Below are positions 23,238-36,300 of a DNA stretch of 64,000 nt, one piece after another. Position 1 is the stretch's first letter, and each line of letters opens with the position of its first letter. Both the position numbers and the translations under genes were made by a program. A model generated the notes under the pieces. That model saw only the letters and a program-made list of their open reading frames with translations. It had not been told where the DNA came from and did no database searches. Source of the stretch: Zingiber officinale (lineage: Eukaryota > Streptophyta > Magnoliopsida > Zingiberales > Zingiberaceae). The stretch is taken from positions 79,445,659 to 79,509,658 of the forward strand of contig NC_055986.1 of assembly GCF_018446385.1 (NCBI RefSeq), written 5' to 3'.

Positions 23238-23320
23238 TGGCAATATCATTCAGACGATGAGGCTACCTGGGAGCTCGGGGATACGATTCGAGTTCGATAC
23301 CCCCATCTTTTCACTTGAGG
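23200..23320 (+). pseudogene. Gypsy chromodomain remnant
   Basis: IIRLVKV, stop, then WQYHSDDEATWELGDTIRVRYPHLF, which is the end of the chromodomain of plant chromoviruses. One in-frame TGA interrupts it. The domain normally steers integration by contacting chromatin. Confidence 0.75.
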
Positions 23321-23416
23321 TATGTGAGTTATTTACTGTTCAGCATTTATACTATCTATCTGTTGCTAATACTTGCTAATAGTAGATAATGAAAATTTGA
23401 GGACCAAATTTTTATT

Positions 23417-23428
23417 AGTGGGGGAGAA
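23417..23428 (+). other. Gypsy polypurine tract
   Basis: Purine-rich agtgggggagaa directly before the 3' LTR. Confidence 0.88.
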
Positions 23429-26381
23429 TGTAAAATACCGAAAAAGGGTGAATCACTATAAGGGAATTTTTCGGAGCCCGTATGACTTAAGTTATGGGGA
23501 TAAATATTGGACCCCGGGAAAGCCTATTTAGGCTACTCCATTTAAGCGAGGAAAAGTTTTATTTTTCCCTTTTCTTTTCCTTCTCTTCATCGCCAAACCC
23601 GTGCCCTAATCCTCCCGATCGCCATTTTCTCTCCCTCACCCGACGCCGTCTCTTCCCCAACGGATGCGCCGAAGCCGCAACTGCGACCCCTCGTCCAAGG
23701 GTCTCTCCTCTTCGTGGCCGAACCCGATCACCTTCCTCTCCCTCTGCCCTAGTATGGGTTGTGCGCACACCCTAGCGTCTGTCGACGCCATTGACGCAAA
23801 CCCCACTCTCGCTAAGCAGCGCCGGTTGCCGCTGTCCGTGAGCCCTAGCCCCGACCGACCCGCGACTCCCTCCCTTCCCTCCTCGCCGGCACTTGAGCAA
23901 GAGTCGGCCAATCTTTCACCTCGAGCCAGCAACCGAGGCCAGACCCTTCGACCGCCGGCGTGAACGGGACAGTTAGGGCTCTGAGGGTGAGAAATTGGAT
24001 CTCCCTCTCTACTCACTGTCTCTCCCCTGTTCTTGAGACATGCCCTAGTTCCGAGCTGACAAGGTGAGTTGGTTGTACTTGCAATGCTTGGTTGAACTCT
24101 TGATTTTCCCCTTCTGATCTGGTCCAGCAGGTGTAGGGTTTTGGTAGATCTAGATTGTAGGGCTTTCTTGGTCACCGGCAGTTGCTCTTTCTTGGCAGCA
24201 ATCATCTCTTGGAAGTGGATCAGTGATCACGGCTGTGAGGAAAAGATTTTAGCAAGATTGTGTGCTGTGGGTTGCTCTTTGACCCAGCAGCTCACCTTGG
24301 ATTTGACAGGACCTCCTTCTGACAGTAAACGTTTTTGCTGAGCTTGAGGTATAGTATATGTATTGATTAGGGATTAGAGATTTATTTATTAGTTGACTTC
24401 TCTAGTTGGACATTCGTTGTATCTCCACCCTTGGTTCCAGTGGCAGCGCCACCAATCACCTTGCTTTCCAATAGCTTGATTGAGGTATGCGTAGGAGTAA
24501 TTGATACATGTTCTAGATGAATCAGGTTAAGTGTGATTGATTAGTTGAATGTAGGTAATTGATCTTGGTTGTAGATCATATTGAATTTGGAGGATTTCAT
24601 GATTAGTATGGTTGGAACATGTGGTAGATCATGTGTAGGCTTGATTTGAGGATTGTAATTAGTTGTGTTGTGATTAGGGTTTTTCCCTAACTTGGTATTA
24701 GGGATTTTATTTAGCTATTCTTTTGGATTTAGCTAAATAAAATATATATATATTATTTGATGCAGGACTCTGATTCGAGACGGGCGTCTTGACTTTGGAT
24801 CTATTTTGGATTGGACCTTTCTATTGGAGGCGGGGTACCTTGGCCCATCTATTTTGATATGTCTTGTTGATATGTTTAGTATATTTTAGCAAGTAGCAAT
24901 AATTATGTTTATATCTGCATCTGCATGTCACTATTTGTTTCCGAGCATGATTTGTTTGTTACTTGTTTAGCATTCATGCCCTGTTTATTATTTATGTTAT
25001 GGAGGTAGTGACATGTCATGCTTTATGATATACTGGACTAGTTAGATACCATACCTGACATGTGTACCTAGATTATATTATTTGATCCACGTATATGGTA
25101 CATGTTTGTATGGAGGTAGATAGGATCAGGATATTTCTATACTTAGTGTATGCACCATCTCGCATGATTGCATGCTGTGCGATAGTCGGCTCCATTATTG
25201 TTGAGCGCATTGTCAGTTACATGGGTCTGCATACACAACCACTCATGGGTTAGTGGTTTTTATTCAGGCAGGGTGTGTGCAGCAGGTTGCTCTGTTTGGC
25301 TCCGTTGGTCCGCTCATGGGTAGTGTGACGCAGCGTGGTAGTCAACAGGGATCCCTCCTCTGGACTGGCTTAGGGAGATGAGAGCATTGCGCTCCCCCAC
25401 TTATGATTTAGGGTAGGAGGATAGGTGTACTCCGATAGCATCCTGTCCACTCGGTGGCTCAGGAGCAGTGATGACAGAGTGCACGGTTGTTACAGCCCCC
25501 CTACCCACTCGGTCTCACCATCGTGTGTGAGATGGCTGACTGGCGTCAGGGGTGACCAGGACATGTCGTTGGCATCATATGCATTATTTGCATTTATTGC
25601 TTGTGTTTGCTGCACTTTATATGCTATATTTTTTGTGGATGCATTATTTGACATGTATATAGGATTTATGATACTCTGGGTCTGACGGCCTTGTGTTTGC
25701 TGCACTTTATATGTTGCATTTTTGGTGGATGCATTATTTGACATGCATACAGGATTTATGATATTCTAGGTCTGACTGCTTTGATATCCCTATACTCAGG
25801 TTTCGGTTAGTACAGCTTCTCCTTACCTTACAGTTTTGCGTTTTCTATCCAGGAGACTGTACGCATATTTATTACTGTTGGTTATTATTTACTATGCATG
25901 TCAACTAGGTATCCGCTGAGTGTTGGACTCACACCTCGTTATTACTATTTTCAGGTTGAGGTGTTCAGGAGGTTCCAGTCGCTAGTCCCCCACAACTGCG
26001 CGTCGCGACGAGTTCGCACATTTTGGTTTTTCTTATTATGTTGGACTATGTTTCAGACTTGTGTCTTCTGGTATTTGGATCTTGTACATTTCCTTATTAT
26101 CGATGGATTTTCATTTGGATGTATGCTGGTGATTTGTGTTTTATAGGTGTAGTTGAGTAGGAATTTTGCGATAATTTCCTTATCTTTGCTTTAGTTTAGT
26201 TGTTTCTATTAAACTGCGTGGATGCTTGCTTATTGTACTTTTATTTTTATTGTTATTGTTCCGGCTGTGTTGGCCGATGTATATGTGGCCCTGAGGGCAT
26301 TGTAGAAAGTTTCAGATTGTCACCTGTACAGAGGAGATGCTGTCGAAATTTCTTCTAGCAGGGACTACCTGGGGTGTGACA
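23429..26381 (+). mobile_element. Gypsy 3' LTR
   Basis: 2953 bp, TGTAAAATACC to GTGACA, colinear with the 5' LTR. It lacks the tttttggaaatttttt stretch and some GC-rich leader bases of the 5' copy. Many scattered substitutions between the two suggest an older insertion than gag-only element 1. Confidence 0.95.
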
Positions 26382-26386
26382 TCTAT

Positions 26387-27400
26387 ACATGTATATAAAG
26401 ATCTCATTATAGCTCAAGTGTAAGTTTCTTTTAACTTGAGGTATTCAAGTCATCTTAGTCATGAAAGCTTATACTTTGACATATTAAGCAAGCATCTCCT
26501 CGAATGTGGCTCCAGGATGATTGGGTATAAGTTGATATGTCCGAAGGTATTTGAATAGCCCATAGAAGATTCACCACTCCTTTTATAAGGAGATGTATAT
26601 CCTATGACCTCTTGTCAGGATTATTAATTGTAAATCTTTGGCCAAAATATTACACTCAAGAGGGTGATCTTTTTAGACACGTGTTTGAGTAATTTGAATT
26701 CACAAGCCAATAAACTACTACTTAAGGTAGGTGTGACATAGTTAGCCTAGTAGGAACAGACACATAGATCATGTCCTAAACCAAGTGGGTATAAAATGAG
26801 TGAGATAAGTAGATGCACGAATACTTATAGTTGTTGAAGGGTTCAAAAGTGATTTTAGAATCAACTATGATTTTTTGGTTAATTGGGGATCAGGTTGTAC
26901 TATTAGGTGTCACTCATGATCGATCCATAATTAATGGTTAATTATGGACATCCAATATAAACCAGAAACCTATTGGGTTACAAGTACTACGTAACTACGA
27001 GTATATCCGAAAGACTTAAAATAAGTTTGAGAATTAGATTCTCAGATTGAGAGAGATTAAGTCTGGTAGAACAAGATGGGGAGTAAATATGGAAGATATT
27101 TATTGGATCAGAGCAATGGTGGGACATGCCTATTGTAGGTGAGATGGAGTCAATATGGTTTAATAATAAACTAAAAGGGTTTGATTTAATTATGAGCCAA
27201 GATGATTTAATGATAAATCAAGAAAGTCTGGTTAGTTATGAACTAAGATAGTTTAATGATAAATCAAAAGGGTTTAGTTTAGTCATGAACTAAGATGGTT
27301 TAATTTTGAATCAAACTTATTTATAATGGATCGGGTTACTATTGGATTTAGGAGATGACTTGCTCCCTAAGTAATTAATGTAGAGATTGATGATTGATAT
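26387..27400 (+). mobile_element. Probable continuation of the copia LTR
   Basis: Directly follows the gypsy target duplication and should resume the LTR begun at 9378. A TATA-like ttttataagg (about 26580) fits an LTR promoter. The right end cannot be fixed by eye. Within it, about 27130-27325 holds three to four imperfect repeats of about 55 bp (gatggtttaatgataaatc..gggtttagtttagtcatgaacta). Confidence 0.45.
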
Positions 27401-28350
27401 TGATATTGACTATATTTATATTATAATTATATATAGGGGTTTTTTAATATTAAAGTATATCTAATAAAATTCATAATGAAATTAGTAATGAAATTTAATT
27501 TTGATACTAAATTAAAAATGACATTTTAAATCTATAGCTAATTTAATGATAGAAATTTAATTTGTTAAATTTGTATAGAATTGTAATTATGTTGCTAAAT
27601 TTAAAGATCAAGTTAAATTTCATCTTAAATTTCATCTTAAATTTTAGTGATGGAATTTTAATTTTGTAGTTAAATTTAATGACGAAATTTAATTCGATCG
27701 TGATGAAATTTTAAATCCGCCACTAAATACATTATTCATGTGACCTATTTTTTCTAATAAAATTAAATAAATGTATTTAAAAAAATAAATTGACTCTTTT
27801 AAACATTAATTTAAAAACTCTATATTTTATATTTAATAATAATAATAATTTGTTGAAGATTTTAACATCTCGGCTAGTTCTGAAAATGATACCTCCTAAT
27901 TTTTCTTTGTAGCTAGAATTAATTATTCGATTAAAATTTAATCAAATTAAATTGAACTGGATTAATTAAAATCAAATAAATTATTATTTTTTAATTAATT
28001 AAACCAGTCAAATTTTTTTTAATAAAAATAGAACAAATCGAACCAATAAATATTGATTAATTTGATTATACTGAATTAATCGAATTAATTAATTTTAAAT
28101 ATCATGAAAATTTTGTTGATTAGTTAAAAATTTATAACTTCACTTATTTAAAAATTTACTGATTAATTCTTTTATTTTAATTTATTCGATTTATTCAATT
28201 TCATTAAATAAGAAATTTTAAAATTTAAATTAAACTGAAATAATTGATATAAATATTTTTTTAAAATTTTTTTTTTAAAATAATCAAACTAAAATTTTAA
28301 ATTTATTCAATTTAATCGATTTATTCAATTTAATGGGAGTTTTACTAATC
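27400..28350. other. AT-rich non-coding stretch
   Basis: No gene is seen. It has repeated gaaatttaatt motifs and a ccgccactaaat block that hints at a decayed MITE, but I could not pair terminal repeats. Confidence 0.6.
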
Positions 28351-28405
28351 CCTATTTGTAGTTCTTTGCGTGGGTAATATTCAGCCAAGTCCTCGTCTCA
28401 TAATA

Positions 28406-28414
28406 AAAATATCT
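28406..28414 (+). promoter_or_regulatory. Evening element, distal
   Basis: Exact AAAATATCT, the evening element bound by CCA1/LHY/RVE clock factors in plants, 221 bases before the LIR1 start codon. Confidence 0.7.
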
Positions 28415-28452
28415 ACAGAAAGATCCAAATACTTCAACGAGAATCCGAAAGA

Positions 28453-28461
28453 AAAATATCT
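28453..28461 (+). promoter_or_regulatory. Evening element, proximal
   Basis: Second exact AAAATATCT, 47 bases from the first in the same orientation. A related aaatatcc lies at about 28532, and a reverse I-box (cttatc, about 28547) lies between these and the TATA-like box. Confidence 0.7.
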
Positions 28462-28575
28462 CCAGCACGAGACAGGAAAGTTTTATAACAAAGTATGTAA
28501 AATAGAAAAATAATAAAACAATATCACCAATGAAATATCCAACAATCTTATCCACATCCATTGATCATCCTCGCC

Positions 28576-28584
28576 TACAAATAG
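28576..28584 (+). promoter_or_regulatory. TATA-like box of LIR1
   Basis: TACAAATAG resembles the TATAAATAG of plant photosynthesis genes with T-to-C at position 3. It sits 51 bases before the ATG, leaving a short leader. Confidence 0.5.
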
Positions 28585-28634
28585 GCACCAAGTTCGCTCA
28601 TCAATCAAGAAGGCAAAACTACAAACCTCCCAAA

Positions 28635-29202
28635 ATGCAGGCAGCAGCAGCAGCAGTGTGTTTCACCCCCTCAATTCTGACCATCAGGAGCACCAAATCA
28701 CTGGTGCCAAGCTCAGCCAAGCCACACAGAGCCTTCATTATCAGGTCCACGGCCGCGGAAAAATCCACGTTCGACTATAGCTCCACCGTTTCGTAAGCTT
28801 CTATCAAACCACTTCAGCTACACACACATAGATAGATCTTTCACACCTCTGATATTAATATCATGGTAGTTCAAATTAATGCAGAGTGTTCCCTATGGAG
28901 GCCTGTGACATACTCGGGGGCGAGGCATGCGACACGAAGATGTTCCCTGAGGCGAAACTTGCAGCATCAGACAAGAACACCGCTGGCTCTTCTGTTGCAT
29001 CGGAGGAGATCGAGCGAGACTATCTCGAGTACAACGACTCGAAAACGTAAGATCTTCTTAGCCTCTTAATTATGCATCTCATTCTTCAGTTAAAAGTCTT
29101 CTGAATGTGTGTGTTTGTGTTGTAAGTGTGTTTCCTGGGGAGGCATGTGATGACCTTGGAGGAGAGTTCTGTGAAGCTGAGTACCAAAGTGGTGTTTACT
29201 AA
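28635..29202 (+). CDS. LIR1: Light-regulated protein LIR1, chloroplastic
   Basis: Three exons: 28635-28792, 28885-29046, 29127-29202, with GT/AG introns of 92 and 80 bases, giving 131 residues. The start is the ATG at 28635, followed by an Ala/Ser/Arg-rich, acid-poor transit peptide (about residues 1-45); the in-frame ATG at 28530 lies upstream of the TATA-like box and is not used. The mature part has the two diagnostic repeats: VFPMEACDILGGEAC (residues 54-68) and VFPGEACDDLGGEFC (108-122), joined by an acidic linker. LIR1 is a small plant chloroplast protein known to work with TROL/Tic62 to hold leaf ferredoxin-NADP reductase on thylakoids in light- and clock-dependent fashion. All repeat residues and splice phases look intact, so the gene is probably functional. 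It is the only gene here I name firmly. Confidence 0.93.
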
Positions 29203-29284
29203 GAGAGAAATGAATTTAGCAGACGAGTATTCAGAAACACATGCAGCATGTGGACGTAGCTGTGTGATATATGTATATGTGTTC

Positions 29285-29290
29285 AATAAA
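29285..29290 (+). terminator. Poly(A) signal of LIR1
   Basis: AATAAA, 83 bases after the stop codon. Confidence 0.6.
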
Positions 29291-29299
29291 GGAGAGGAT

Positions 29300-31648
29300 A
29301 GACTTTAACATATAGTTTCCATGTTGGTGTTGTAAATGCATTGGATGATAGATATATTGCTATAAGTGCAATTTTAAGCTTGATACTGTTGAATTGTTAA
29401 TCTAAAATTTGATCCAAGTTAAAATTCACTTAACCTTTTGTCAAAACCAAATTTCAACTCGAATTATTTGTATATTCAAGCTGTATTATAAAAGCTGAGA
29501 ATTACATGCTCATATGGACATGAATTTTGCAACAAATGATAAGTTCACTATTTCAAAGGCTAATAGCCGTCTATAATTTACCTCCTCCATGTTGACCCTG
29601 GAACGGGTTGGCAGGGGTGCTGGGGACGAGCATATTCGCCTTTTGCCACATGTCCAACCATCATGAATCCCTTTTGCCACATGTTTGTCCAACCATCAAT
29701 TTGCTTCATTAAAGCTGTGACTATCATTTCATTTTATCATTTGATCACCTATCATTCAATTTACTAAATCTCTCTTTGCTCAATTTACACCAAACATATC
29801 AGGCCATCAAAGCATGGTCAAGTGAGTAAGTTCAATTGGGGCGTTGAACATTTAGATGCGGTCCACTAATACAGTCAAACTACTATCAACGTTAGATGGT
29901 TCTAAACAAATATCAAATAGAAAGTGTCACCAAGCTAAGCTAGGTCGAATTTGTCATGACCTTGCCTTCGCCTACACACACAATTGATTCTGCACATCCG
30001 TCATGAGCCCCCCTCTGAGCTCAATTTCATTGAAACCTATGCCCACCTCATCTCAAACATGCCTAAAGGATCTTTTGCAAGCCATTTCAAGGAAGTGGTT
30101 TGGATATAAAGCTTGGAAAGCTAGAAAGTCTTCTACAAAAGAGAGAACCATACATCCTTTTTCTGCAGTTGCCATTCCCTCCCCTCGAAGTGGACTTGAT
30201 GGAACTATTTAAACACCCAACAAGCTAAATGGTAAGAAACTGATAAGGGAAAATTACTCATTTAAGAGCCCTAGGTATGTTATTCGCACAGCAAGATTAT
30301 CTTTGAACAGCAACCCAAAGTTAACTTCTATATTCATCTCAGGGTTTATGTTTCTTTCTCCTATTTCGAAATAAAGACCTATTTTGAGTACATTGACACA
30401 AGAAACAGGCATGATATTTCAAGTTCATGATAAGTTCCTGTCTCTTTAGCTTATTTCTATGCTATCTTTACACCAGCAGTGAACAAGGGAAAAAAAGAAG
30501 CAATCATTTGAATAGGCTATAGCAAAAAAACTACAATGTTTCAAAAAAAAAAAAGAGTGATCATGCAGACTACAAAAATGACAGGAGGATCAAGGTGGAT
30601 TACTATGATGCTCATCCAGCTTAGATAATACCAGGGATTGGGTATCATCCAAATACCAAAGAATTCTAACATCCAAGTTGCGTGAAGGAGCACTCTTTGA
30701 TGCATTGTTCTTTCTGGACCAGCTGCTTTGCTCTTTCAACATTTTTTTATTATTTATTGCCAAGATCTTCAAGCACAAATTCTTGCTGCATTTACCATTG
30801 CCCTGGCAAATTTGAAAAAACAACAAACATGTTTCCACCCAATCTTCTAAGATTCTCATGATAGACAAGGATAATGCTGAAAATAGCAAAAATATGAATG
30901 AGTGAAAGATGTTCCCTCATTGTCATAGTAGATCATTCGAAGTAGATAATAAAAATGCAGCAAGACTGATGACTGAAATACTAGAGCTAGAGAAAAAGAA
31001 ACATTGCTAGTATGAAGGGTCATGGACAGTCATTGCATGAGATTCTCTTCCAAGCTATCAGATCTGAGCCATTTAAGCAAGATTAAATCCCGGCCACTGA
31101 TAAAACAGCAGCTGGGGTTGTATTGTTCGTAAATTAAAGATAACCAAAACATTGGATCCTAACCCCTTTTATAAACTTAAAATAAGGCCACTTCTTTCAA
31201 AAATAACCGCCTACTTTATTCCAAAAATCAACTTTTTCTAAAAAATCTAAACAACTTTAAACCTTTAAAATTATTAAAATTCAATAAATTGTAGAAATTT
31301 AGAACTTATTTTTAAAGGAAACCTAAATTTATCCCCAAATCTTGATTGCATTGCACATCCTCTTGGAAAATCATCTAAATTGATTAGATTTGGTTACCAC
31401 ATTCACAATTGGCCAACATATGATGTAACTAAAACCAACTCTTCATTAAGTTCATGAAGTGGGAACAGTAGTAGGAAAGGAATGGGCTAGTAATGTAGAG
31501 GAAATAAAGTAAAGAATGAATGGACTAGGGATAACTATTCCTATGTTTGATTTGTAGGAAAATTATCAGCAATAACCAAGGAATAATTTTCAACAAAAAA
31601 CGATTCCTACATAAAATATTTCGTATTGCTCATCCAAATTATTATAGG
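29300..31648. other. Intergenic, no gene recognised
   Basis: Only short unconvincing frames. 29560-29690 has a near-duplicate ccttttgccacatgt...tccaaccatca pair about 35 bases apart. 30540-30556 is an A-run. Confidence 0.6.
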
Positions 31649-31666
31649 TAATTCATTAGTAGAATA

Positions 31667-31910
31667 AAAAGTAAAATAATTAACCAGGTCAGGTAACGTC
31701 GAACCTGGGGTGACCGGTCCGGCTCCACGGAAGTTTTCTGTTAGGGTAAAAGGGAAGCGCTCGCGGTGGGCGGCTCAAAAGCCCAGCATCCCTTGGTTGC
31801 GAGTCTCATTTAGAGAAAAAAACTCTACAGACGTACTGTAGCTTGGAATCGAACTGTGGGTGTTTGGGTGACAACTGAGAATCCTTCCACTGCACCATAG
31901 CCCCGAGGAC
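31667..31910 (-). mobile_element. tRNA-derived SINE, copy 1
   Basis: 244 bp flanked by exact 18-bp target duplications taattcattagtagaata (31649-31666 and 31911-31928). On the reverse strand the head is tRNA-like, with pol III box A TGGTGCAGTGGAAGG (31897-31883) and box B GTTCGATTCC (31864-31855). The tail half (gcgagcgcttccc..gaaaacttccgt..ccagg) is shared with the SINE at 36427. The 3' end is T-rich, with no poly(A). Confidence 0.9.
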
Positions 31911-31928
31911 TAATTCATTAGTAGAATA

Positions 31929-33312
31929 GGAGTTAGGGGAGGAGGTTTCATTGGAAATTAACGGGAAAACCCATAGTGTGTGAGAGAAATGTAAATGTTT
32001 CAATTAGGATTCTTATAATCCTTCCATATTTCGACACAAGTGATCTACCTAGGCCTACCTGATATATATGGACTTCAGACACTCACAAAATAAAACCACA
32101 TTCTAGGAATGAACTTGACAAACATTATCACATCTATTTGTGACTTAAATTTTCCACCCCACCACAAAGAAACAAATAAAAAGAGAGAGACGTCTCACAT
32201 GCAAGTTTGTTTTATATGCCTCAACATATTTCAATAACATATGTATGAATTTATTATCATTCCCTTATGATTTTGGATGGGTTGCCTAAAGTGAATCTTC
32301 TCATTTTTATCCATGCAAATTTAATTTCACTCAAGAATTTTATGTTTTTACTCTTAATACTAGCTAAGCTCATTTGACAACTCATTTATTAACCATGCAT
32401 CATTCCACGGGAATGCATATACTATATCATTTTTTCCTATCTTTTTTAGCTAAGGAAATGAAAACAGAGCAAAAGGATGCATATTCTCACCTAAGAAGCA
32501 CAACTAATATTCAACCAAATACTTGACCACGGGATATTCCATCATAAGGGCTATATATTTTTTAATGTATATTTAAGAAAATGTATTAAGGAATGTCTGC
32601 TTCAAGAAGTGCATTGTGCACGTGATCAATTACTAAAAATATTAATACTTTCAGTGGTTGAAACAAATTGTAAAAACACAAAAGGAGATCACCTATATGT
32701 GCCAACATATTTCCTAAGCATAATGTCAAGAGACCATAGTCGATCGGCAATAATTCCTTCACGATTAGTCCAATGGCAGAAATCACTTTTACTTGTGAGT
32801 CTCAAAGCAACCAAGTTGTTTTTTCCGTACAATAAATGCCAAATGAGGAAGTCCTAGGGCTGGAGATGAAAATGAATGATTATGCACATGTAAAAGACCA
32901 AAGAGGAAGAAGAGAGATGGCTACAAGTGAGGGCTCCAAAGGGTTGTAATACATAGGGTAGGGTAGTTAATGGGTCAAATAGGGAGAAGAGTCAAGCGAA
33001 AGGAAACAAGTGATGCAAGGGAGGAGTTAGGTCGCACGGAGCTGAAGTAGATGGAAAGAGTAAGGGAAGGATTTGTGGGGAGGCACTCACATGTTGAGTG
33101 AGAGGAAGAGAAAGGGCCCTAACATGGAATTTGTAAGCTTGATCATGGCCACACATTTTTTTACATCTATCAAGTAAAACTAAGTCATACAATTTTCAGC
33201 TATTTCTCTAGATATCTTTAGAAAATGTTCTCATGATGAAAACATTACAAAAGCTGGAAAAGGTCTCAGTAATCACTGTGATTACTTCATTACCTCAGTG
33301 AAAGTATTCTGT
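31929..33312. other. Non-coding, 3' flank of the reverse-strand gene
   Basis: No exon with convincing coding sequence is seen. It may hold the 3' UTR of the gene ending at 33313. Confidence 0.5.
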
Positions 33313-36300
33313 TTAGCCAAGATGAAAATTTTCATAATGTACTCTTGCTTTGGCTCTAGGGACAGCAAAAGCTGTTAGCAGCGTGCCAACAGGAACACCA
33401 AAGAATTAAAGTTTTCCACCAAATACTTTTTTTTGCATCCTTGAATTATCCTTGGGATAGAAACTGAATCAGATACCCATGAAATTCTTCATTCTTCTAA
33501 TACAACTACAATATCAATAACATATGGGAAAGTTCAAGGTCAGCCATCGAAGTCAATTTTACCAACAAAAATAGAAGTTTAGATAGTGCAAAAAATTTCC
33601 CAAGGTAAATTAAACAAACCTCTTCGACAAGGAAGGTACTAGCTCTTCAACAGTTTGAACAAGCATATGACGCTCATAATTTATTTTTGAAGTGTTCAGC
33701 ACGCCTTCAGCATCTGGCATGTCAATTGAATCATTAATTAGAAGGTTTATGTGGAAAGCGCCATTGAGGAAAACATTTGTTCTCTTGTGACAATTTCATA
33801 CCTGACAAATCTGCAGGATCTGATAATCCACCATTTAAGTAGCATCTTGTCGACAAATCTACAACTGTGCCTTCAGTTTTTAGTAAGTTATCAAGTATCG
33901 AGCCAATCAATTTATAAGCAACCAGTGATGTCTCGTCACAAACTTCTTGATTAGATTTGAGTCTCAAGCTTTTTGAGTTTTGGGTAGTTCTATCAAGACC
34001 AAAATTTGCAGCTTCTTCAAGACAAGGTTTCTCCTCATCTACATCATCTTGCTCAAATGCAGGACTTCCTTTACTGTTCAGATTAATTTCCTCAGTGACC
34101 ACTTTTTGAAAGGAAAGATCTGTACTAGGAGTGGCTTGCCCAGTAGCTCCAGCTTCAAAGTTAGAGCAACACCCATATACCTCCCCATCTTCATTTTCAC
34201 TAAGACACAAGAAATAATCAGTTCCAGCCAAACTAAAAGCATCCGCACTTTCATTATTTCCAAACCCATGTAAAAGATTCTCATCATCACTCTGATCTGA
34301 AAGTGGGCTTGACATAATTTGATTAAGGTGACAGCTGGAAACCATTACAACTTCAACCTCCTCTTCTATTGTCTTTGTAGAGAGTGTAACAGTCTGACTA
34401 TGCATCCTTTGGTTTATTAAATGAATGATATTTAATAACTCCTGTGTGATATCTATTTCATTGCATTCAAACAAGTACTCTATCAAGTAATTCCGAAGTG
34501 CACACTTGAAACGTCTTGGAGGAACTTTAGCTTCCGGATCCAGTAAGGCATGTATATCTTTCAATTCATCATTTTTAACTTTTGGAAGCACCCCAAGTGC
34601 TTTTATAATATTGCTCTGCAAAGCTGCTACATCAGGTGAGAAAGGGTAAAACTTTGATTTTACCATATCAATATGCCGGGATCTATGCATGAAAGACAAA
34701 TAAATCACAGAGAGTGCATTGAATAAAGGTTCTGGCAATGCATCCCCATCGCTAAGTTTTGATATAAACTTTTGGAACTTTTTCTTTAATCGCTCAATAA
34801 GCAATTCCCTGCTTCCAGTAAAGCGAGTGAGTGGAAATTTTAATTTCAGTGATACACTTCTAAGTTTCCTATTTGTTGCAGTAAGATCCTGATGGGACAT
34901 TTCATCAAGTGCTTCCAACATATTGTTAATAGACTTCAGGCAAAATTGAAAGGTAGGAGTTTCATGAACAAACTTCTCTTTGTTTCTTACTGCATTTTGT
35001 TTTTGCTTCACTTGGAGACCATTATTGCATTTATTTTTCTCAACATGCATGTGAACAAGCTGTAAATAGTCTTGAATCATTTGATTGTTGCCTTTACCAT
35101 CACATGAGAAACTTCTTTCAATAGCTGTTCTTACATAATCAGCGGTGACCTATCAAAGGATAAGGTTAACAATAAAAATTTTCAAGCAAAGAACAAAACA
35201 AATTAATTGAGCATCATTAATAAGGTAGCATGCTTATAGGAAAAGACCATACTAAAAGAAAAATAATGTTTCACTCTTAAAACCGTTCAGCTAGAGGAAA
35301 TTGAAATTTCTTTGACCGTTCAAGAATAAGAATGAAAGGATCTAAGCCATTTTAGACAAATTTTCTACTTGAAATTACATTTATAGTATTTTTCACATCA
35401 GCTCCTATATTACATAGAAAACAGAATGAACTGTATTTGTCAAAATATGGGACTGGTCTGTTGGTTCTTATAATCCTAAGAGCAAAAACAGTCAAAATAA
35501 TTGGAATTGTGATTTACAATAAGGTTCAGATTTGGTAGGACTTTACATAAATATCTTGTACCAAACCCCTCACCATCCTAGTAAGATCTCAATCATCATA
35601 TTCTAAACTTTTATGGAATATTGACATTAAAGTAAACAGTAGTTTCTAAGACTTGACTATAAATTCCTTTTAAGTTTGTCATAGTTTTCCAGCATATAGA
35701 AACAAGACAAGATAACTAGTTGGACAGTACAAGCAATTATTGAAGGTGCAAACGTAGTTACCATAATTAACAATATGGGTAATAGAAAACAACCAATTAC
35801 TATGCGGTTGTAGATTTCTACAACAAAAAGCAGTCTATGAAAGGGGGAAAACAAAGAGGATAATAGGCTCTCGCTTATTGATGCTTGATTGGTCTTGGGA
35901 TCATTGAATTTAGGTCGGCTATTGTGTTGATGAGTGTTGAGTTTGTTGTCTTGGGTAATTGAAAATGATTGGACGCAAAGTGGCTGAAGTCAACCACAAC
36001 TATGTGTGAAGTGGTTGGAATGGCTTGATGGTGTCATTTATTATGCCGCACTAGGAGAGTGGTCAAGTGTTCACTCTACTATGTAGGAGCAAGGTATAGA
36101 GAAGTGTTGATGGTGGTACGGGAGCATCAAAGGAGGTGGGATGTTTGGCTCAAGGTAGTTGAGGTCAAGGTTATGAAAGGCTAAGGATAGTATCATATTA
36201 AAGGTGGCACTGGGAAATGGGAGGGACATTTCATTTTTATTTTTTGACAAGGGGTAAGTTAGGTTAGGGTAAAATAAAAAAGACATATATTCATCACATA

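Larger units (their letters stand above)
9794..26381 (+). mobile_element. Ty3/gypsy chromovirus (Tekay-like), full length, nested
   Basis: A complete but inactive gypsy element of 16.6 kb. LTRs of about 3 kb (9794-12831 and 23429-26381) begin TGTAAAATACC and end GTGACA. The five-base duplication tctat flanks both ends (9789-9793 and 26382-26386). The internal order is PBS, Gag with CCHC knuckles, protease, RT remnant, RNase H, integrase, chromodomain remnant and polypurine tract, which is the Ty3/gypsy order. A Cassandra TRIM and a gag-only LTR element are inserted in it; without these it would be about 11 kb. Assignment to Tekay rests on long LTRs plus a chromodomain-like end and is inference. 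Frameshifts and stops in gag and pol make it non-autonomous. Confidence 0.93.

Noticed and set aside
28530-28634. LIR1 start at the upstream ATG 28530
   Set aside because: It would place the start before the TATA-like box and add residues unlike a transit peptide; the ATG at 28635 gives the family's usual length and N-terminus.
31855-31905. A tRNA gene (box A and box B present)
   Set aside because: Box spacing fits, but no cloverleaf acceptor stem closes and the unit continues into a SINE tail with 18-bp target duplications.
33734-35080. A single-exon 448-residue gene starting at 35080
   Set aside because: Coding sequence continues upstream in frame to an acceptor at 35150 and joins three further exons in phase; the 3' end of the open frame runs past a good donor (cag|gtatga) at 33801.
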